A stretch of DNA of 64,000 bases, taken from contig NZ_JAEUGD010000042.1 in NCBI RefSeq assembly GCF_016775155.1, forward strand, positions 248,001 through 312,000. Reading direction: 5' to 3'. The notes under the pieces were generated by a model, which worked only from the letters and a program-made list of their open reading frames with translations, had not been told where the DNA came from and did not search any database. Shown one piece after another: positions 35,245 through 45,513 of this stretch. Position 1 is the stretch's first letter. Every line of letters starts with the position of its first letter. This DNA is from Fulvivirga marina. Lineage in GTDB: Bacteria > Bacteroidota > Bacteroidia > Cytophagales > Cyclobacteriaceae. Position numbers and translations under genes: made by a program.

Positions 35245-36279
35245 TTAAAAGCAGCTCATAACAAATCCTGGTATTTCATTTAGATTGACCACATAATCAA
35301 TTGCACCAATGTCTATTGCAGACTGAGGCATCCCATTGACTACACATGATTTACCCTCCTGTGCGATGGTCAAACCGCCTTTTTCTTTCATTTTTAGAAG
35401 GCCCTGACTGCCATCTTTACCCATCCCGGTAAGGATGATACCGATACCTTTGGTACCATATATTTCAGCAACCGATAAGAACATGCAGTCCACTGAGGGG
35501 TTGTTAAATTCTTTAAAAGTTTTCTTACTTACTCTAAAATAAGCTTCACCCTTTTCATTTAACCCAATCTCGTAATTGTCCGTACCAGGTGTTATATAGA
35601 TAGTACCCTTTTTTAGAGCTTCATTTCTTTTGGCTAATCTTATATCTAAAGGAACCAATGTATTCAAGCGATGAGCAAATGATTCCAAGAATCTCTCAGG
35701 CATATGTTGGACAATAACAACAGGAACCATTAGGTTTTCAGGTAGCTGTTTAACTATTAATTCAATTGCACGGGGACCACCTGTAGAAGATCCTATCGCT
35801 ATTATATGGTAAAGTGAATTTTTATCGAATGTATGTTTATTCGTGTTTACTTTATTCTGCTGATGGTTTAGAACATTGGAATCAAATCCTGAGGCAATCT
35901 TGATTTTATCTTTTAGTTTTTTGAGTTCATTTTTAAAATCTTCCGGGTTTTTTGTTTGTGGTTTATCTATAAAATCAAACGCCCCAGCATTAAGTGCGTC
36001 AAATATTTCAGGTGTTGTTTTACCTAAAGAGCTTAATAAAATAATAGGTAATGGATTGTTTGACATGATTTCTTTCACGGCAAACAACCCGTTGAAATCA
36101 GGCATAAGCATATCCGTTACTACCACGTCTGGATGAAGTTTCCTTGCCATTTTTGCACCTTCCTTGCCATTAATTGCAGTGCCCACAACTTCAATTTCAG
36201 GGTCAGAACGTAACGCATCGGATATCATAATTCTCATGAGACCAGAATCTTCAATTAGCAGTGTTTTTATTTTTTTCAA
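35245..36279 (-). CDS. cheB: Chemoreceptor methylesterase CheB
   Basis: The 344-residue protein combines a receiver (residues 4-120, phospho-acceptor Asp in DVVVTDMLMPDFNG) and the methylesterase/deamidase domain (about 155-340) with Ser in AIGSSTGGPRAIE, His in VIVQHMPERF and Asp in LTGMGKDGSQGLL as the catalytic triad. It removes methyl groups added by CheR and gives feedback adaptation. It lies between cheY and cheA in the operon with short gaps. Confidence 0.96.
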   Translation of the reverse strand: MKKIKTLLIEDSGLMRIMISDALRSDPEIEVVGTAINGKEGAKMARKLHPDVVVTDMLMPDFNGLFAVKEIMSNNPLPIILLSSLGKTTPEIFDALNAGAFDFIDKPQTKNPEDFKNELKKLKDKIKIASGFDSNVLNHQQNKVNTNKHTFDKNSLYHIIAIGSSTGGPRAIELIVKQLPENLMVPVVIVQHMPERFLESFAHRLNTLVPLDIRLAKRNEALKKGTIYITPGTDNYEIGLNEKGEAYFRVSKKTFKEFNNPSVDCMFLSVAEIYGTKGIGIILTGMGKDGSQGLLKMKEKGGLTIAQEGKSCVVNGMPQSAIDIGAIDYVVNLNEIPGFVMSCF

Positions 36280-36290
36280 CTTCGCCAGAT

Positions 36291-36647
36291 CTAAGCTTTA
36301 GCCACTGCACCAAGTAAAATTTCAGATGTAAAGGGTTTAACGATATAGTCTAAAGCTCCCAGGCTCATGCCTTCTGATATCACCGAATCCTGGCCAACAG
36401 CGCTTATCATGATCACCTTGGAAGTAAGGCCCTCTTCTTTGAATACTTTTAAAATATCGGTGCCTATCATATCCGGTAAAATGTTATCAAGTGTTATAAT
36501 ATCAGGCATTAATTCGAAGGCTAGGTCAATTGCTTCCTCACCATTGGCAGCTTCTCCAATGATGGAGTATCCACCTTCACTTAGAGCGTCCTTAATAAGT
36601 GTTCGCATATAAAGTGAGTCATCTACTACAAGTACACTTTTACTCAT
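36291..36647 (-). CDS. cheY: Single-domain response regulator CheY
   Basis: The 118-residue receiver shows the acidic pair in VLVVDDSLYMRTLIK, the phospho-acceptor Asp in DIITLDNILPDMIG, Ser in VIMISAVGQ and Lys in YIVKPFTSE. As a free-standing receiver inside a che operon, it is the probable diffusible output to a motility or other effector. What it acts on is unknown, since no motor genes are nearby. It lies four bases after cheD and 11 bases before cheB. Confidence 0.94.
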   Translation of the reverse strand: MSKSVLVVDDSLYMRTLIKDALSEGGYSIIGEAANGEEAIDLAFELMPDIITLDNILPDMIGTDILKVFKEEGLTSKVIMISAVGQDSVISEGMSLGALDYIVKPFTSEILLGAVAKA

Positions 36648-36651
36648 TTCA

Positions 36652-37107
36652 TTAATTGTTTATATGGTTATGAAATTTTTGTTGAGGGGTACTAACTATT
36701 AACTCCCCAGTGGAAATATTCAATCTTGCGGTTCTACTCTCATTACCACCCAAGTCTTCTGATTCTATCAGTATCCTCATTTTTTTTAGATCCTTCTTTA
36801 CTGAATCGACATTTCTTTTCCCGATGCAATAAGATTCCATGCTGAAAATATTTGCACCACCAACAAGTCTTGCCCTGATGGTTAAAGGCTGACTTCCTAG
36901 CAATAGCATTTCACTGATCATGGCAGTAATGATATTGAAGCCGCCACATTTATCAGAAGGTGTCATTATGTGTGCACCAGCTCCAATTCTTTTGAATTTG
37001 TCATAGAGGAACACACCAACACATGAGCCTAAACCGAAGCAAATAATTTCGCCAGGAGAATTAGAAACAGCCCACTCGCTCAACCCTAAAACATGTGTTT
37101 GTTTCAT
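36652..37107 (-). CDS. cheD: Chemoreceptor glutamine deamidase CheD
   Basis: The ATG at 37107 gives 151 residues and begins two bases after the cheW stop, while a start at 37131 would overlap cheW by 23 bases; the shorter form is preferred. The family motifs are present: catalytic Cys in CFGLGSCVGVFLYD, His in GAGAHIMTPSD and the IRARLVGGANIF segment. CheD deamidates receptor glutamines to glutamates and also stimulates CheC, so it fits the neighbouring cheC. Confidence 0.93.
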   Translation of the reverse strand: MKQTHVLGLSEWAVSNSPGEIICFGLGSCVGVFLYDKFKRIGAGAHIMTPSDKCGGFNIITAMISEMLLLGSQPLTIRARLVGGANIFSMESYCIGKRNVDSVKKDLKKMRILIESEDLGGNESRTARLNISTGELIVSTPQQKFHNHINN

Positions 37108-37108
37108 G

Positions 37109-37648
37109 TTATTGAGATTTCGCATCTTCAAGAGCGGCTAAGGTTTCTAATTCTGGCTCGTCGAGCACTTTGAAAATATCAATTAGAATAATTAGTCTAT
37201 TATCTAATTTGACAAGGCCCTTGATATAATCTGAATTCAAGTTGTTGTCATGAATAACATTTACTGATTGCTCTATATTACTGGATTTAATAGTTAAAGT
37301 ATTGGGCACTTCTGTTACTAAAATTCCAACCTTATAATCCTCACTTTCTATAACCAATGTGTAATTATTGGCCTCATTAGCTTCAGCGGTTGTTGTGGCT
37401 TCTTTTAACCCAAACTTCTCCTCGAGATCAACAATGCCAATAATATTACCACGAATGTTTGCTACGCCTTTTACAAAACTTCGTGTTTGTGGCATTTTGG
37501 TGATATTCGGAGTTAATACCACTTCCTTGATTTGATCAATATGGATTCCATATTCCTCATCACCTTGTCGAAATACTATCAATTGCTGAGAAGCGACCAG
37601 TTGCTCGGTTTCTACAGTTTTCGCTTCATGTTTTTCCTGATCTAACAT
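37109..37648 (-). CDS. cheW: Chemotaxis coupling protein CheW
   Basis: The 179-residue protein has a single CheW domain (about residues 20-165) with LIVFRQGDEEYGIHIDQIKEVV, MPQTRSFVKGVANIRGNIIGIVDL and VKLDNRLIILIDIFKVL. It links the receptor to CheA. A 20-residue Gln/Glu-rich start and a 15-residue tail extend it beyond the usual length. It follows the receptor gene after four bases. Confidence 0.95.
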   Translation of the reverse strand: MLDQEKHEAKTVETEQLVASQQLIVFRQGDEEYGIHIDQIKEVVLTPNITKMPQTRSFVKGVANIRGNIIGIVDLEEKFGLKEATTTAEANEANNYTLVIESEDYKVGILVTEVPNTLTIKSSNIEQSVNVIHDNNLNSDYIKGLVKLDNRLIILIDIFKVLDEPELETLAALEDAKSQ

Positions 37649-37652
37649 GTTA

Positions 37653-40600
37653 TTAGCGTTTTCTTAATGTGAATTGATTAACCCCTGCCTGAAGTTCAGC
37701 GGCAACAGCTGATAGTTGATCACTTGCTGCTGCTATTTCTTCCATACTAGAGTCAAGCTCTTGAGAGCTGCTAGCAACCTCCTGGGTGCCAGCAGCTGTT
37801 TCTTCAGCTACTACTACTATCTGCTCGATGTTTTTAACCACGGTATCTATCGACTTTTTCTGACCCGATGTAGCTTCCTGTATTTCTAATGAATAACTAA
37901 AAGTCTCATCACTTGATTTAGCTATTTGCTGGAAGATGCTTTCAGCTTCTACAGTGGCAGTATTGCCATGCTTAACGCTTACTTCCATTGTTTCAATGGC
38001 CTTGCTCGCTGATGAGGTGTCTTTCTGGACATCTTTGATGATTTTTTCAATATCAATTGCCGATTTTCTTGAATCTTCAGCCAGTTTTCTAATTTCTTCA
38101 GCTACAACTGCAAATCCACGCCCGGCATCTCCAGCCCGAGCAGCCTCTATAGCCGCATTAAGAGCTAATAAATTAGTCTGTGCTGCAATGTCAGTAATTA
38201 CATTTAACGTCCTGGCTATTTCTTCTGCCCGTTCCGTCAATACTTTAATTGAAGAGGCTGTTAAATCGGCAGAAGAACTTATTCCTGTCATATTATCCAC
38301 AAGCTCCTTAATTATTTTAAGTCCTAATTCAGAGCTTTCTTGTCCATTTTCAGCTGCCTTATTTATTAAATTTGCTTTACTCTCCATTTCAACTGCAGAG
38401 TTCATTACTTCCTCAGCTAATTTAGATGACTCATCTGTTTTTGAAGCCTGATCTTGCGCACCTTTAGACATTTGAGATATTGCAGAGGCAACCTCTGTAG
38501 TATTGCTCTTCATACTTTGACATTGCATCAGCATGCTGTCTGCCGAATTTGCTACTTGTTGAGCCCCATCATCTATGGTACTTAAAAGAGCATTCAGGTT
38601 TTCTAAGGCTTTATTGAGAGCATCTCCCATTTCTCTAACATATCCATCGGCATTCATTTCAAATGAGGTAGTCAAATCCCCTTCAGCCATTTTATTAACG
38701 ATATCCTTAACTTCCATTACTGGGAATTTGACGAATGAAATGTCAGTAGCTATTTCTATTATTCTTGCAATATTTCCATTCTCATCGGCAACAGGAGCGT
38801 AAGCAGCTTGCAACCAAACTTTGCTGCTATCCTTTTTGATTCTAAGAAATTCCCCTTGTTGCACTTCACCGTTAGCAAGTGCTTTCCAGTAAGATTTATA
38901 TTCTAAAGAGGATATATAATCCTCATCGCAAAATATTTTATGATGTTTTCCTTTAATGTCATCGACATTACTATAGCCCATGGTTTTAAGGAAATTATCA
39001 TTTGCAGAAACTACGGTACCATCAGGATCATATTCGATAAAACCCCAACCGGTATCAACGGCCTTTTGTAGCTGAGAGGCTTTTAGTTTTGCTTCACGTT
39101 CTTGAGTTATATCTTTTATAAATGCAGTGTACTGCGTGGTTCCTGCTGCAACTACTTTACTAAGTGATAGATTTCCCCAAAAAGTACTACCATCCTTCCT
39201 TGTCATCTGAAGATCTCGGCCTAGGCCAACAACTTTATTCACTCCTGTATCTAAATTGGATTTTACATAATTGTCATGATTCGCACGATGTTCTACTGGC
39301 ACTATCATTTTGACATTTTGACCAATGACCTCATCTCTACTATAACCAAACATTTTCTCTGCGGCCTTATTAAAAAAGGTCACAAGTCTGTCTTCATTAA
39401 TTGTCACTACAGAATCTAATGCCTGCTCTAAAATTTCCCTGTTTTTTATCTTCTCTTCAACCTCTTCAGTTATGTCTTTAATAAAAGCGGTAAATTGAGT
39501 TTTGCCATTAAATTCAACCTTACTTAATGAAAGGTTACCCCAAAATTTAGAACCATCTCGTCTGGTCATTTCTAAGTCACGGCCTGAGCCAACAACTTTG
39601 TTCACTCCAGTCTCGATATTGTCACTGATATACTTGTCATGATTACCACGGTGTTCAATGGGAACAATCATTTTTACATTTTTACCAATTACTTCTTCTC
39701 TACTGTAACCGAACATTTTTTCTGCAGAACTGTTGAAAAACTCAATTATTTTATCAGAATTAATGGTGACAACAGAATCTACAGCTTGTTCAAGAATTTG
39801 AATATTCTTCTGCTTTTCCTCAACCTCATCTGTTATATTTTTAATGAAGGCAGTGTATTGAAGCTCACCACCAACATTAACTTTACTTAATGAAAGGTTA
39901 CCCCAAAATTTGGAACCGTCTCGTCTGGTCATTTCTAAGTCACGGCCTGAGCCAACAACTTTGTTAACTCCGGTTTCAATATTGTCACTGATATACTTGT
40001 CATGATTATCACGGTGTTCAATAGGAACAATCATTTTGACATTTTTACCAATAACTTCGTCTTTTGAATAGCCAAATAAAAGCTCTGCTGAGTTATTATA
40101 AAATGTGATTAATTTGTTTGAATCTATTGTGACAATGGCATCAACAGCTTGTTCAAGAGTCTGTTCAATTCTCATTTGAACTCGTTTCATTTCTTCTTGA
40201 GTGGTGGTCATTTCCTCAAGATTTTGTCTTAATTCTTCTTCCTGAGACCTAACTGATTCTAGAGCTTCTTGAATTTCAGCTTTTTCGGCTGTTACATCAA
40301 AGGCCACTTTTATTACTTTTACAACCTCACCTTTTTCATTGCTTACCGGAGTGTATGATGCTTGAAGCCAAACCTCTCTTCCGTTTTTACCAAATCGCCT
40401 AAACTTTCCTGTTTGAGGTTCCCCATTTTTAAGTTTGTTCCAAAAGGCTTTATAGTCCTTTGATTTCGAATAATCTTCTTCAATAAAAATGCTATGGTTA
40501 TTTTTGATAATATCCTTTTTGGCATAGCCCATTATCTTTAAGAATTTCTCATTTGCATCAATTATAATCCCTTTGGGGTCAAATTCGATGGATGCAAAGG

Positions 40601-41123
40601 CAGCATTAATAGCATCCAATTTGCCTTGTAGATTTATGTCAATATTTTTTTCTACTGATCCATTATCATTGCTTTTACTTGTAGGCTTATTTTCTTTTGA
40701 TAATTTGGTGTTTGCCATAGTTGTATTGTTTGATATCCCGAGAATGTCTTTTTTTGTTTTGGAAACTATGTCCATAATTTCCTCTTGTATAGCCGTATCA
40801 ATTTTTAGTGTTACTAGTGTGGAGGTTAAATGATTGGCTACTGCATTGAAATGCGTTTCGTTAAGTCCTTTCTTAAGCAGGGGTTTGTGAGCAGCGGCCA
40901 ATGATTTTCCGGTATATTTGACGGGGGCTCCAAAAGCATACATCAAGAATGATGTCATTTTATGCTTTTGCTCACCAATGTCAATTCCATCAAAGAATGG
41001 AGTCAATAATGAATCCTCCATTATCTGCTTATATAGAATTTCACTTGCTTTTTCAAGCAACTTTTTTCCTCCAATTCTTTGATAAAGAGTTGATTCTGTA
41101 GTTATTTTTTTTTCAGTTGACAT
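37653..41123 (-). CDS. Soluble chemoreceptor with N-terminal truncated haemoglobin and five PAS domains
   Basis: The 1156-residue protein has no membrane segment. Residues 10-130 match group-1 truncated haemoglobin: [20 protein letters not shown] with Tyr31 at the B10 position, the [14 protein letters not shown] segment, FLMYAFGAP, and [12 protein letters not shown] with His79 as proximal haem ligand. Then come PAS1 (about 165-285), a coiled coil, three near-identical PAS domains (about 315-685), PAS5 (about 690-810), a HAMP-like linker, and a methyl-accepting domain with [20 protein letters not shown] and [17 protein letters not shown]. It is the first gene of the che operon. Sensing O2, NO or redox is inferred from the globin; typical aerotaxis globins (HemAT) belong to a different globin group. 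Confidence 0.88.
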   Translation of the reverse strand: MSTEKKITTESTLYQRIGGKKLLEKASEILYKQIMEDSLLTPFFDGIDIGEQKHKMTSFLMYAFGAPVKYTGKSLAAAHKPLLKKGLNETHFNAVANHLTSTLVTLKIDTAIQEEIMDIVSKTKKDILGISNNTTMANTKLSKENKPTSKSNDNGSVEKNIDINLQGKLDAINAAFASIEFDPKGIIIDANEKFLKIMGYAKKDIIKNNHSIFIEEDYSKSKDYKAFWNKLKNGEPQTGKFRRFGKNGREVWLQASYTPVSNEKGEVVKVIKVAFDVTAEKAEIQEALESVRSQEEELRQNLEEMTTTQEEMKRVQMRIEQTLEQAVDAIVTIDSNKLITFYNNSAELLFGYSKDEVIGKNVKMIVPIEHRDNHDKYISDNIETGVNKVVGSGRDLEMTRRDGSKFWGNLSLSKVNVGGELQYTAFIKNITDEVEEKQKNIQILEQAVDSVVTINSDKIIEFFNSSAEKMFGYSREEVIGKNVKMIVPIEHRGNHDKYISDNIETGVNKVVGSGRDLEMTRRDGSKFWGNLSLSKVEFNGKTQFTAFIKDITEEVEEKIKNREILEQALDSVVTINEDRLVTFFNKAAEKMFGYSRDEVIGQNVKMIVPVEHRANHDNYVKSNLDTGVNKVVGLGRDLQMTRKDGSTFWGNLSLSKVVAAGTTQYTAFIKDITQEREAKLKASQLQKAVDTGWGFIEYDPDGTVVSANDNFLKTMGYSNVDDIKGKHHKIFCDEDYISSLEYKSYWKALANGEVQQGEFLRIKKDSSKVWLQAAYAPVADENGNIARIIEIATDISFVKFPVMEVKDIVNKMAEGDLTTSFEMNADGYVREMGDALNKALENLNALLSTIDDGAQQVANSADSMLMQCQSMKSNTTEVASAISQMSKGAQDQASKTDESSKLAEEVMNSAVEMESKANLINKAAENGQESSELGLKIIKELVDNMTGISSSADLTASSIKVLTERAEEIARTLNVITDIAAQTNLLALNAAIEAARAGDAGRGFAVVAEEIRKLAEDSRKSAIDIEKIIKDVQKDTSSASKAIETMEVSVKHGNTATVEAESIFQQIAKSSDETFSYSLEIQEATSGQKKSIDTVVKNIEQIVVVAEETAAGTQEVASSSQELDSSMEEIAAASDQLSAVAAELQAGVNQFTLRKR

Positions 41124-41601
41124 GCTGTTTTTTTAGTTTAAGATGCCGTGAATTATTGCTGTTTTTTCAGTATTCATGTCCAGATTCTTCGCTAATTTTC
41201 TTATCCTGATAGTGGGCGTTTGGCAACTCGCAAACCTTAATTGTTCGTACATACTCACATACGCACATATAGACGTTCGGGCGTGCATAGTATAAATACT
41301 TCTTCAAGGTTGGACTTTAAACCGCGTAGCCAAATTCTAATTTCGAATTCACTGCATTCCAATTCATCATTAGGGCTGTATTCTATACCTACTATCTTTT
41401 TTGATACCACACACTATACCGTTATAAAATTCCGCATGCACCTGAGTTCTAAGTGTCTTCATAAACAACACTTTATATAACTTGAAAGTAGCCTTAAACC
41501 TGAACTGATTAAATACCTGATTACTCGGTAATTAATGAGTGTGAAATGGAAATTTTAAGGAGTATGTATACTATTTCGTTACGTAGTTATACGTAACGCA
41601 T
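41124..41601. other. Intergenic region upstream of the che operon
   Basis: This 478-base gap is AT-rich and holds no convincing gene. It must contain the promoter of the che operon on the minus strand, but no clear TAnnTTTG pair was found. Its right end has two palindromes described separately at 41561-41598. Confidence 0.6.
41561..41598. repeat. Two adjacent palindromes after the PAS kinase gene
   Basis: AGTAT-GT-ATACT at 41561-41572 and CGTTACGTA-GTTA-TACGTAACG at 41577-41598 are both perfect inverted repeats. The second has a 9-base arm with a 4-base loop and lies 3 bases beyond the stop of the kinase gene. No T-run follows on the minus strand, so a protein-binding site is as plausible as a transcript-end hairpin. 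Confidence 0.45.
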
Positions 41602-43125
41602 CTATTGATTTTTCAGGTTTGCTTTCATTGAAATTAATCGTCCTTTTATATCATTAGGGACATTAACTTCTACTATGGTACCCTTTTTTACTTCTGAATT
41701 AACAGTTATAGTTCCATTGAGTTTATTAAGAGTTTCTTTAACTATATACAACCCTATACCTGAACCTTTCGACCGGTGTGTCCCTCTGAAGAACATGTCA
41801 AAAATATTAGGTAAATGACTGTCTGGAATGCCTATGCCAGTATCACGGATTTCTAACCATAGTCTATCAGGGTGATGGTGGCTATTAATTTCTACCGTAT
41901 GTATTGCATTATTTGGGTCATAGAATAGTATTGCATTTTTAATAACATTGGTAATAATAACTTTCAACCGTTCAGAATCTGAATAGAAGGCAAAATCATC
42001 CTGACAATTAATACTAATTTTGGTGTTTTGATATTCTGTCTCATGGTGCAATTTATCTATGGTCTCCTTTATTAATTTTCTAGTGTCAATTCTTGTGCTC
42101 TGAACTTTAGAACCGGAATTTTGAGCCAGATCAATTGTATCCTCAAGTATACCCTTAAGTATGTTGGTACTTTTCTTTATCATTTGTGTATACTCGGATA
42201 CAGCCTCAGGAATTTCTCTATCCATATCAAGAAGCTGGCATAACCCTAAAATTGTGGTAAGCGGTGACTTTAAATCATGGGATACACTATAAAAAAATCT
42301 ATCAAGCTTTTGATTTAATTGTTTTAGTTCAGCATTTTTTTGTTGAAGAGTAATTTTGTTTTGGCTTAAGTCAGAAAGGCTTATAATGGAGAAATCAATA
42401 AACTTCTTATTTTCATTATCTACATATTTTGACCCGCTAAGAATACCTTCAAAAACTTGACCATACTTTTTCTTAAACATTATCAACTCATTAACGATAA
42501 TGCCATCTGAGTCAATCAGATTAAGGATATTGTTGCTTTGTTCGGTGTTATTAAAAATTACCGACATAGAATTTTCTAGAAGTTCCCCTTCATTGGAATA
42601 GCCGAACAATTCCAGCATTTCATCATTGACGTATACAATATCACCACACTGATATGCACGAAAATTCGCATTATTTAGATTTTTGTGAATTGATTGAAGT
42701 ATTAAATCTCTCTTGGTTACTTCTTGCTCTTTACGCTTAAACTCAGTAATGTCCTTAAAAGTGAAAATGAATAAATATGGCAGGTCTGCAACATTCAACT
42801 TTACTGAAATGCCTGTTATTTTTAACCATTTGCTATTATTGTCATTAAATACATGTACATCACTTTCAATATAATCTGTTTTTCCCTTAAACAGAGACTT
42901 TAGCTCTTTACCTATTTCTTTGGAATTCCCCCCAAGCATGTCGGGAATATTTCTCGGTATTAAAGCATTGGAAGAAAGGATATTCTTTGATATCTCAAGG
43001 GCCTCTAAGTTGTATTTTATGATTTTTCCTCTGGCATCAGATAAAACTAAACCCGTTTGTACTTTATGGATAAATGATCTTTTCAATAAATCAAAATCAG
43101 AGATATGTTTACTTGTAGCTTTCAA
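41602..43125 (-). CDS. PAS sensor histidine kinase
   Basis: The 507-residue cytoplasmic protein has two PAS domains (about 15-135 and 145-255), a HisKA domain with phospho-accepting His in FFYSVSHDLKSPLTTILG, and an HATPase domain with the VIKNAILFYDP N-box, LEIRDTGIGIPD and GSGIGLYIVKETLNK. It has no receiver of its own. It lies 53 bases after another PAS kinase on the same strand and upstream of the che operon, so it may feed the same response regulators; its partner is unknown. Confidence 0.9.
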   Translation of the reverse strand: MKATSKHISDFDLLKRSFIHKVQTGLVLSDARGKIIKYNLEALEISKNILSSNALIPRNIPDMLGGNSKEIGKELKSLFKGKTDYIESDVHVFNDNNSKWLKITGISVKLNVADLPYLFIFTFKDITEFKRKEQEVTKRDLILQSIHKNLNNANFRAYQCGDIVYVNDEMLELFGYSNEGELLENSMSVIFNNTEQSNNILNLIDSDGIIVNELIMFKKKYGQVFEGILSGSKYVDNENKKFIDFSIISLSDLSQNKITLQQKNAELKQLNQKLDRFFYSVSHDLKSPLTTILGLCQLLDMDREIPEAVSEYTQMIKKSTNILKGILEDTIDLAQNSGSKVQSTRIDTRKLIKETIDKLHHETEYQNTKISINCQDDFAFYSDSERLKVIITNVIKNAILFYDPNNAIHTVEINSHHHPDRLWLEIRDTGIGIPDSHLPNIFDMFFRGTHRSKGSGIGLYIVKETLNKLNGTITVNSEVKKGTIVEVNVPNDIKGRLISMKANLKNQ

Positions 43126-43178
43126 TTTTCATTGTTTATGATTTGTATTCCAATGACTTTGACTCAGTAACATTTTGG

Positions 43179-45425
43179 TCAACTAATCAATTTTTCAAGT
43201 CCATATTTTGGAACTGTGTCTTCTTCAATAATCCAATGCTCAGGCAATTCAAAATAGATATCCGAAAAAGAGTTTATTATGACAATTACCTTCTTGAAAT
43301 GAGTGTTAATCCATTCCTTTTCCGCCAACACTTCACTGGTATTTGCACCACTCCAATCAATAATTAATATCGAACTATTACTAATTTTCGATTTTTTTAA
43401 ATACTTAAGAAGTCTAATGCCAGCAAACTCGATATTATCATCTATATACTTTTGCTTAAATAATACATGATTAGATTTATAGGTACTTAAATATCTTACC
43501 GAAGCTATATGCTCAATTTCTACAGGAAGATGTAGAGATATTTTGGTGCCCTGTTTTGGCTTACTAACAATTTCAATTTCACCCTTTAGTTTACTGACCA
43601 GTTCCTTTACGATGGCAAGGCCAAGTCCTGTGCCTCCTTCAGTTTTTTCTAAATAGTTATTAGTTGTAAAAAAAGGTTTAAATACCTTTTCTATATTCTC
43701 CGCCAGAATACCAACTCCAGTGTCTTCTAAAGTGATTTTCAACAGTGATTTTTCAATATCCGGAGCGAAATAAACAAAAGCCCCTCCGGAGCTGGTGTAC
43801 TTTAAAGAATTTGACAATAAATAATAAAGAACTTGATAAATAGAATTGAAGTGACTTTTTAATGTTACAGCTTGATGTTCATTACATTCAACATCCAGGA
43901 TTAAACCCTTTTCTAAAAACTTACTTTTAAATTCTGTTTTTATTGCTTGAATTACTTTACTCAAGAGGAATCTTGATTTCAGTAATGGGTAAACATTAGA
44001 ACTTAATTCAGTGTAAAACAGAATATCATTAAAAACATTATTTAAGTAATGTGATGATTCTAAAAAGTCAGTTAGTAATTTTTTGTTTATTTGAATCTTG
44101 ATATGCTCAGGTAAGGCTTCATTAAAACTTATTATTGTACTAATGGGAGTTCTTATTTCATGACTCATCATTGAAAGAAATCTATCCTTGACTTTCAAGG
44201 TGTTTATTGCTCTATTCTTTTCTTCGAGTAGCTTTTCTTCCAATAATTTTTGCTCAGTAATATCAGTGATTATACCAATGAATCTTGTCTCATTATTTCT
44301 AAGTTTAAAAGCACTAGATTTTATCCAAATCCACTTCATAATACCTGACGGTGTAACTATTCTATACTTCAGGTTTAACCGACCATCTTGGTGCTTATCT
44401 TTATGTTTTTGCACATAGTCTATGTCGTCTTCGTGGACGAAATCGATAGTAATGTTATTTTTACCATTAAATTCATTTGCATTAACCTCTAGTAAGTTGT
44501 TAATGGAAGGACTTACATATAATATCTTTTCATTTGTTCTTAAAAATAGTACCTCATCTAACCCTTCAGCGAGGTGCTGAAACTTCAGCTCACTTTCCTC
44601 GAGTTTGACATGCACTCTACTTTTGTAGGTTATATCATGCAAAGCCCCAACCACCTTTATGGGCTTGTCATTTAAATCACTAATTACCTGAAAAAAGCAC
44701 TTTAAATTCAGCTCATTACCATTTCCATCAATAATTGGAAAATTCAATACCTGTCTCTTTTTAACAGACATTATTTCATCTAGATTTCTTTTTACAACCT
44801 CTTGGCCTCTGGGAGTTAAAAAGGGAATTACATCATTTAAAGAATTGACCTCTAATAAATTGATTCCAAATTTGACTTTACTGATATTTTCTGACCATGA
44901 AATGGTATCGGTAGCAATATCATATTCAAATGACAAATGATTCTTGGGATAAATGTTGGGAGCAAGACCTGGATAAGATTCCCCTATTTTTGTTTTATAC
45001 CTTCTTTTATTAATTAAAATTTTTGCCGCTTGGCTAAGAATAACTTCCGCAATGAGTTTATGGTGTGCATTTAATTGATTTTCACCAAAAGCTATTTTGA
45101 TTACGTAGTAATCGGCTGATGAAACTTCACTTCTTATGAGAATATATATTACACCCTTTTCATAATGGATGTAAGATTGATGGTTTATAAATTCTTGCAG
45201 TACTTCTGCAGGAACATCTATATCACCATTATTAAGCGCATTATTTTGGTAATAAAATAGCTGTTTGTTGCTGCTATTATGATTTCTAAAAAGCAATACA
45301 AATGCAGCACTAAAATTGTCTACTAGACTATCGGCAATTCTTAGCAGATATTTCTCGATAGAACCATCAGTCACGTCACTGCTAACCAGAGCTAGCAATA
45401 CTTTCGAATAATTGATGTCATCCAT
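43179..45425 (-). CDS. GAF/PAS sensor histidine kinase with unusual C-terminal extension
   Basis: The 748-residue protein starts with a GAF-like region (about 1-140), then two PAS domains of the PAS_3 type (about 160-275 and 280-400, the second with YRIVTPSGIMKWIWIKSS), HisKA with His in FLSMMSHEIRTPISTI, and HATPase with GGTGLGLAIVKELVSK. About 100 residues follow, with an SILIIDWSG strand, and they may be a reduced receiver-like fold; the phosphorylation site is not clear. It has no membrane segment. It lies 88 bases after the giant hybrid kinase gene. Confidence 0.87.
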   Translation of the reverse strand: MDDINYSKVLLALVSSDVTDGSIEKYLLRIADSLVDNFSAAFVLLFRNHNSSNKQLFYYQNNALNNGDIDVPAEVLQEFINHQSYIHYEKGVIYILIRSEVSSADYYVIKIAFGENQLNAHHKLIAEVILSQAAKILINKRRYKTKIGESYPGLAPNIYPKNHLSFEYDIATDTISWSENISKVKFGINLLEVNSLNDVIPFLTPRGQEVVKRNLDEIMSVKKRQVLNFPIIDGNGNELNLKCFFQVISDLNDKPIKVVGALHDITYKSRVHVKLEESELKFQHLAEGLDEVLFLRTNEKILYVSPSINNLLEVNANEFNGKNNITIDFVHEDDIDYVQKHKDKHQDGRLNLKYRIVTPSGIMKWIWIKSSAFKLRNNETRFIGIITDITEQKLLEEKLLEEKNRAINTLKVKDRFLSMMSHEIRTPISTIISFNEALPEHIKIQINKKLLTDFLESSHYLNNVFNDILFYTELSSNVYPLLKSRFLLSKVIQAIKTEFKSKFLEKGLILDVECNEHQAVTLKSHFNSIYQVLYYLLSNSLKYTSSGGAFVYFAPDIEKSLLKITLEDTGVGILAENIEKVFKPFFTTNNYLEKTEGGTGLGLAIVKELVSKLKGEIEIVSKPKQGTKISLHLPVEIEHIASVRYLSTYKSNHVLFKQKYIDDNIEFAGIRLLKYLKKSKISNSSILIIDWSGANTSEVLAEKEWINTHFKKVIVIINSFSDIYFELPEHWIIEEDTVPKYGLEKLIS

Positions 45426-45513
45426 ACCCCTCTGTTGAAATTTAACTGAAAGGTATTACCCTTATTAGAAAGTTACAGTAAGTGTTTCTACGTTAAAATG
45501 GGGCAGGTTTTTA

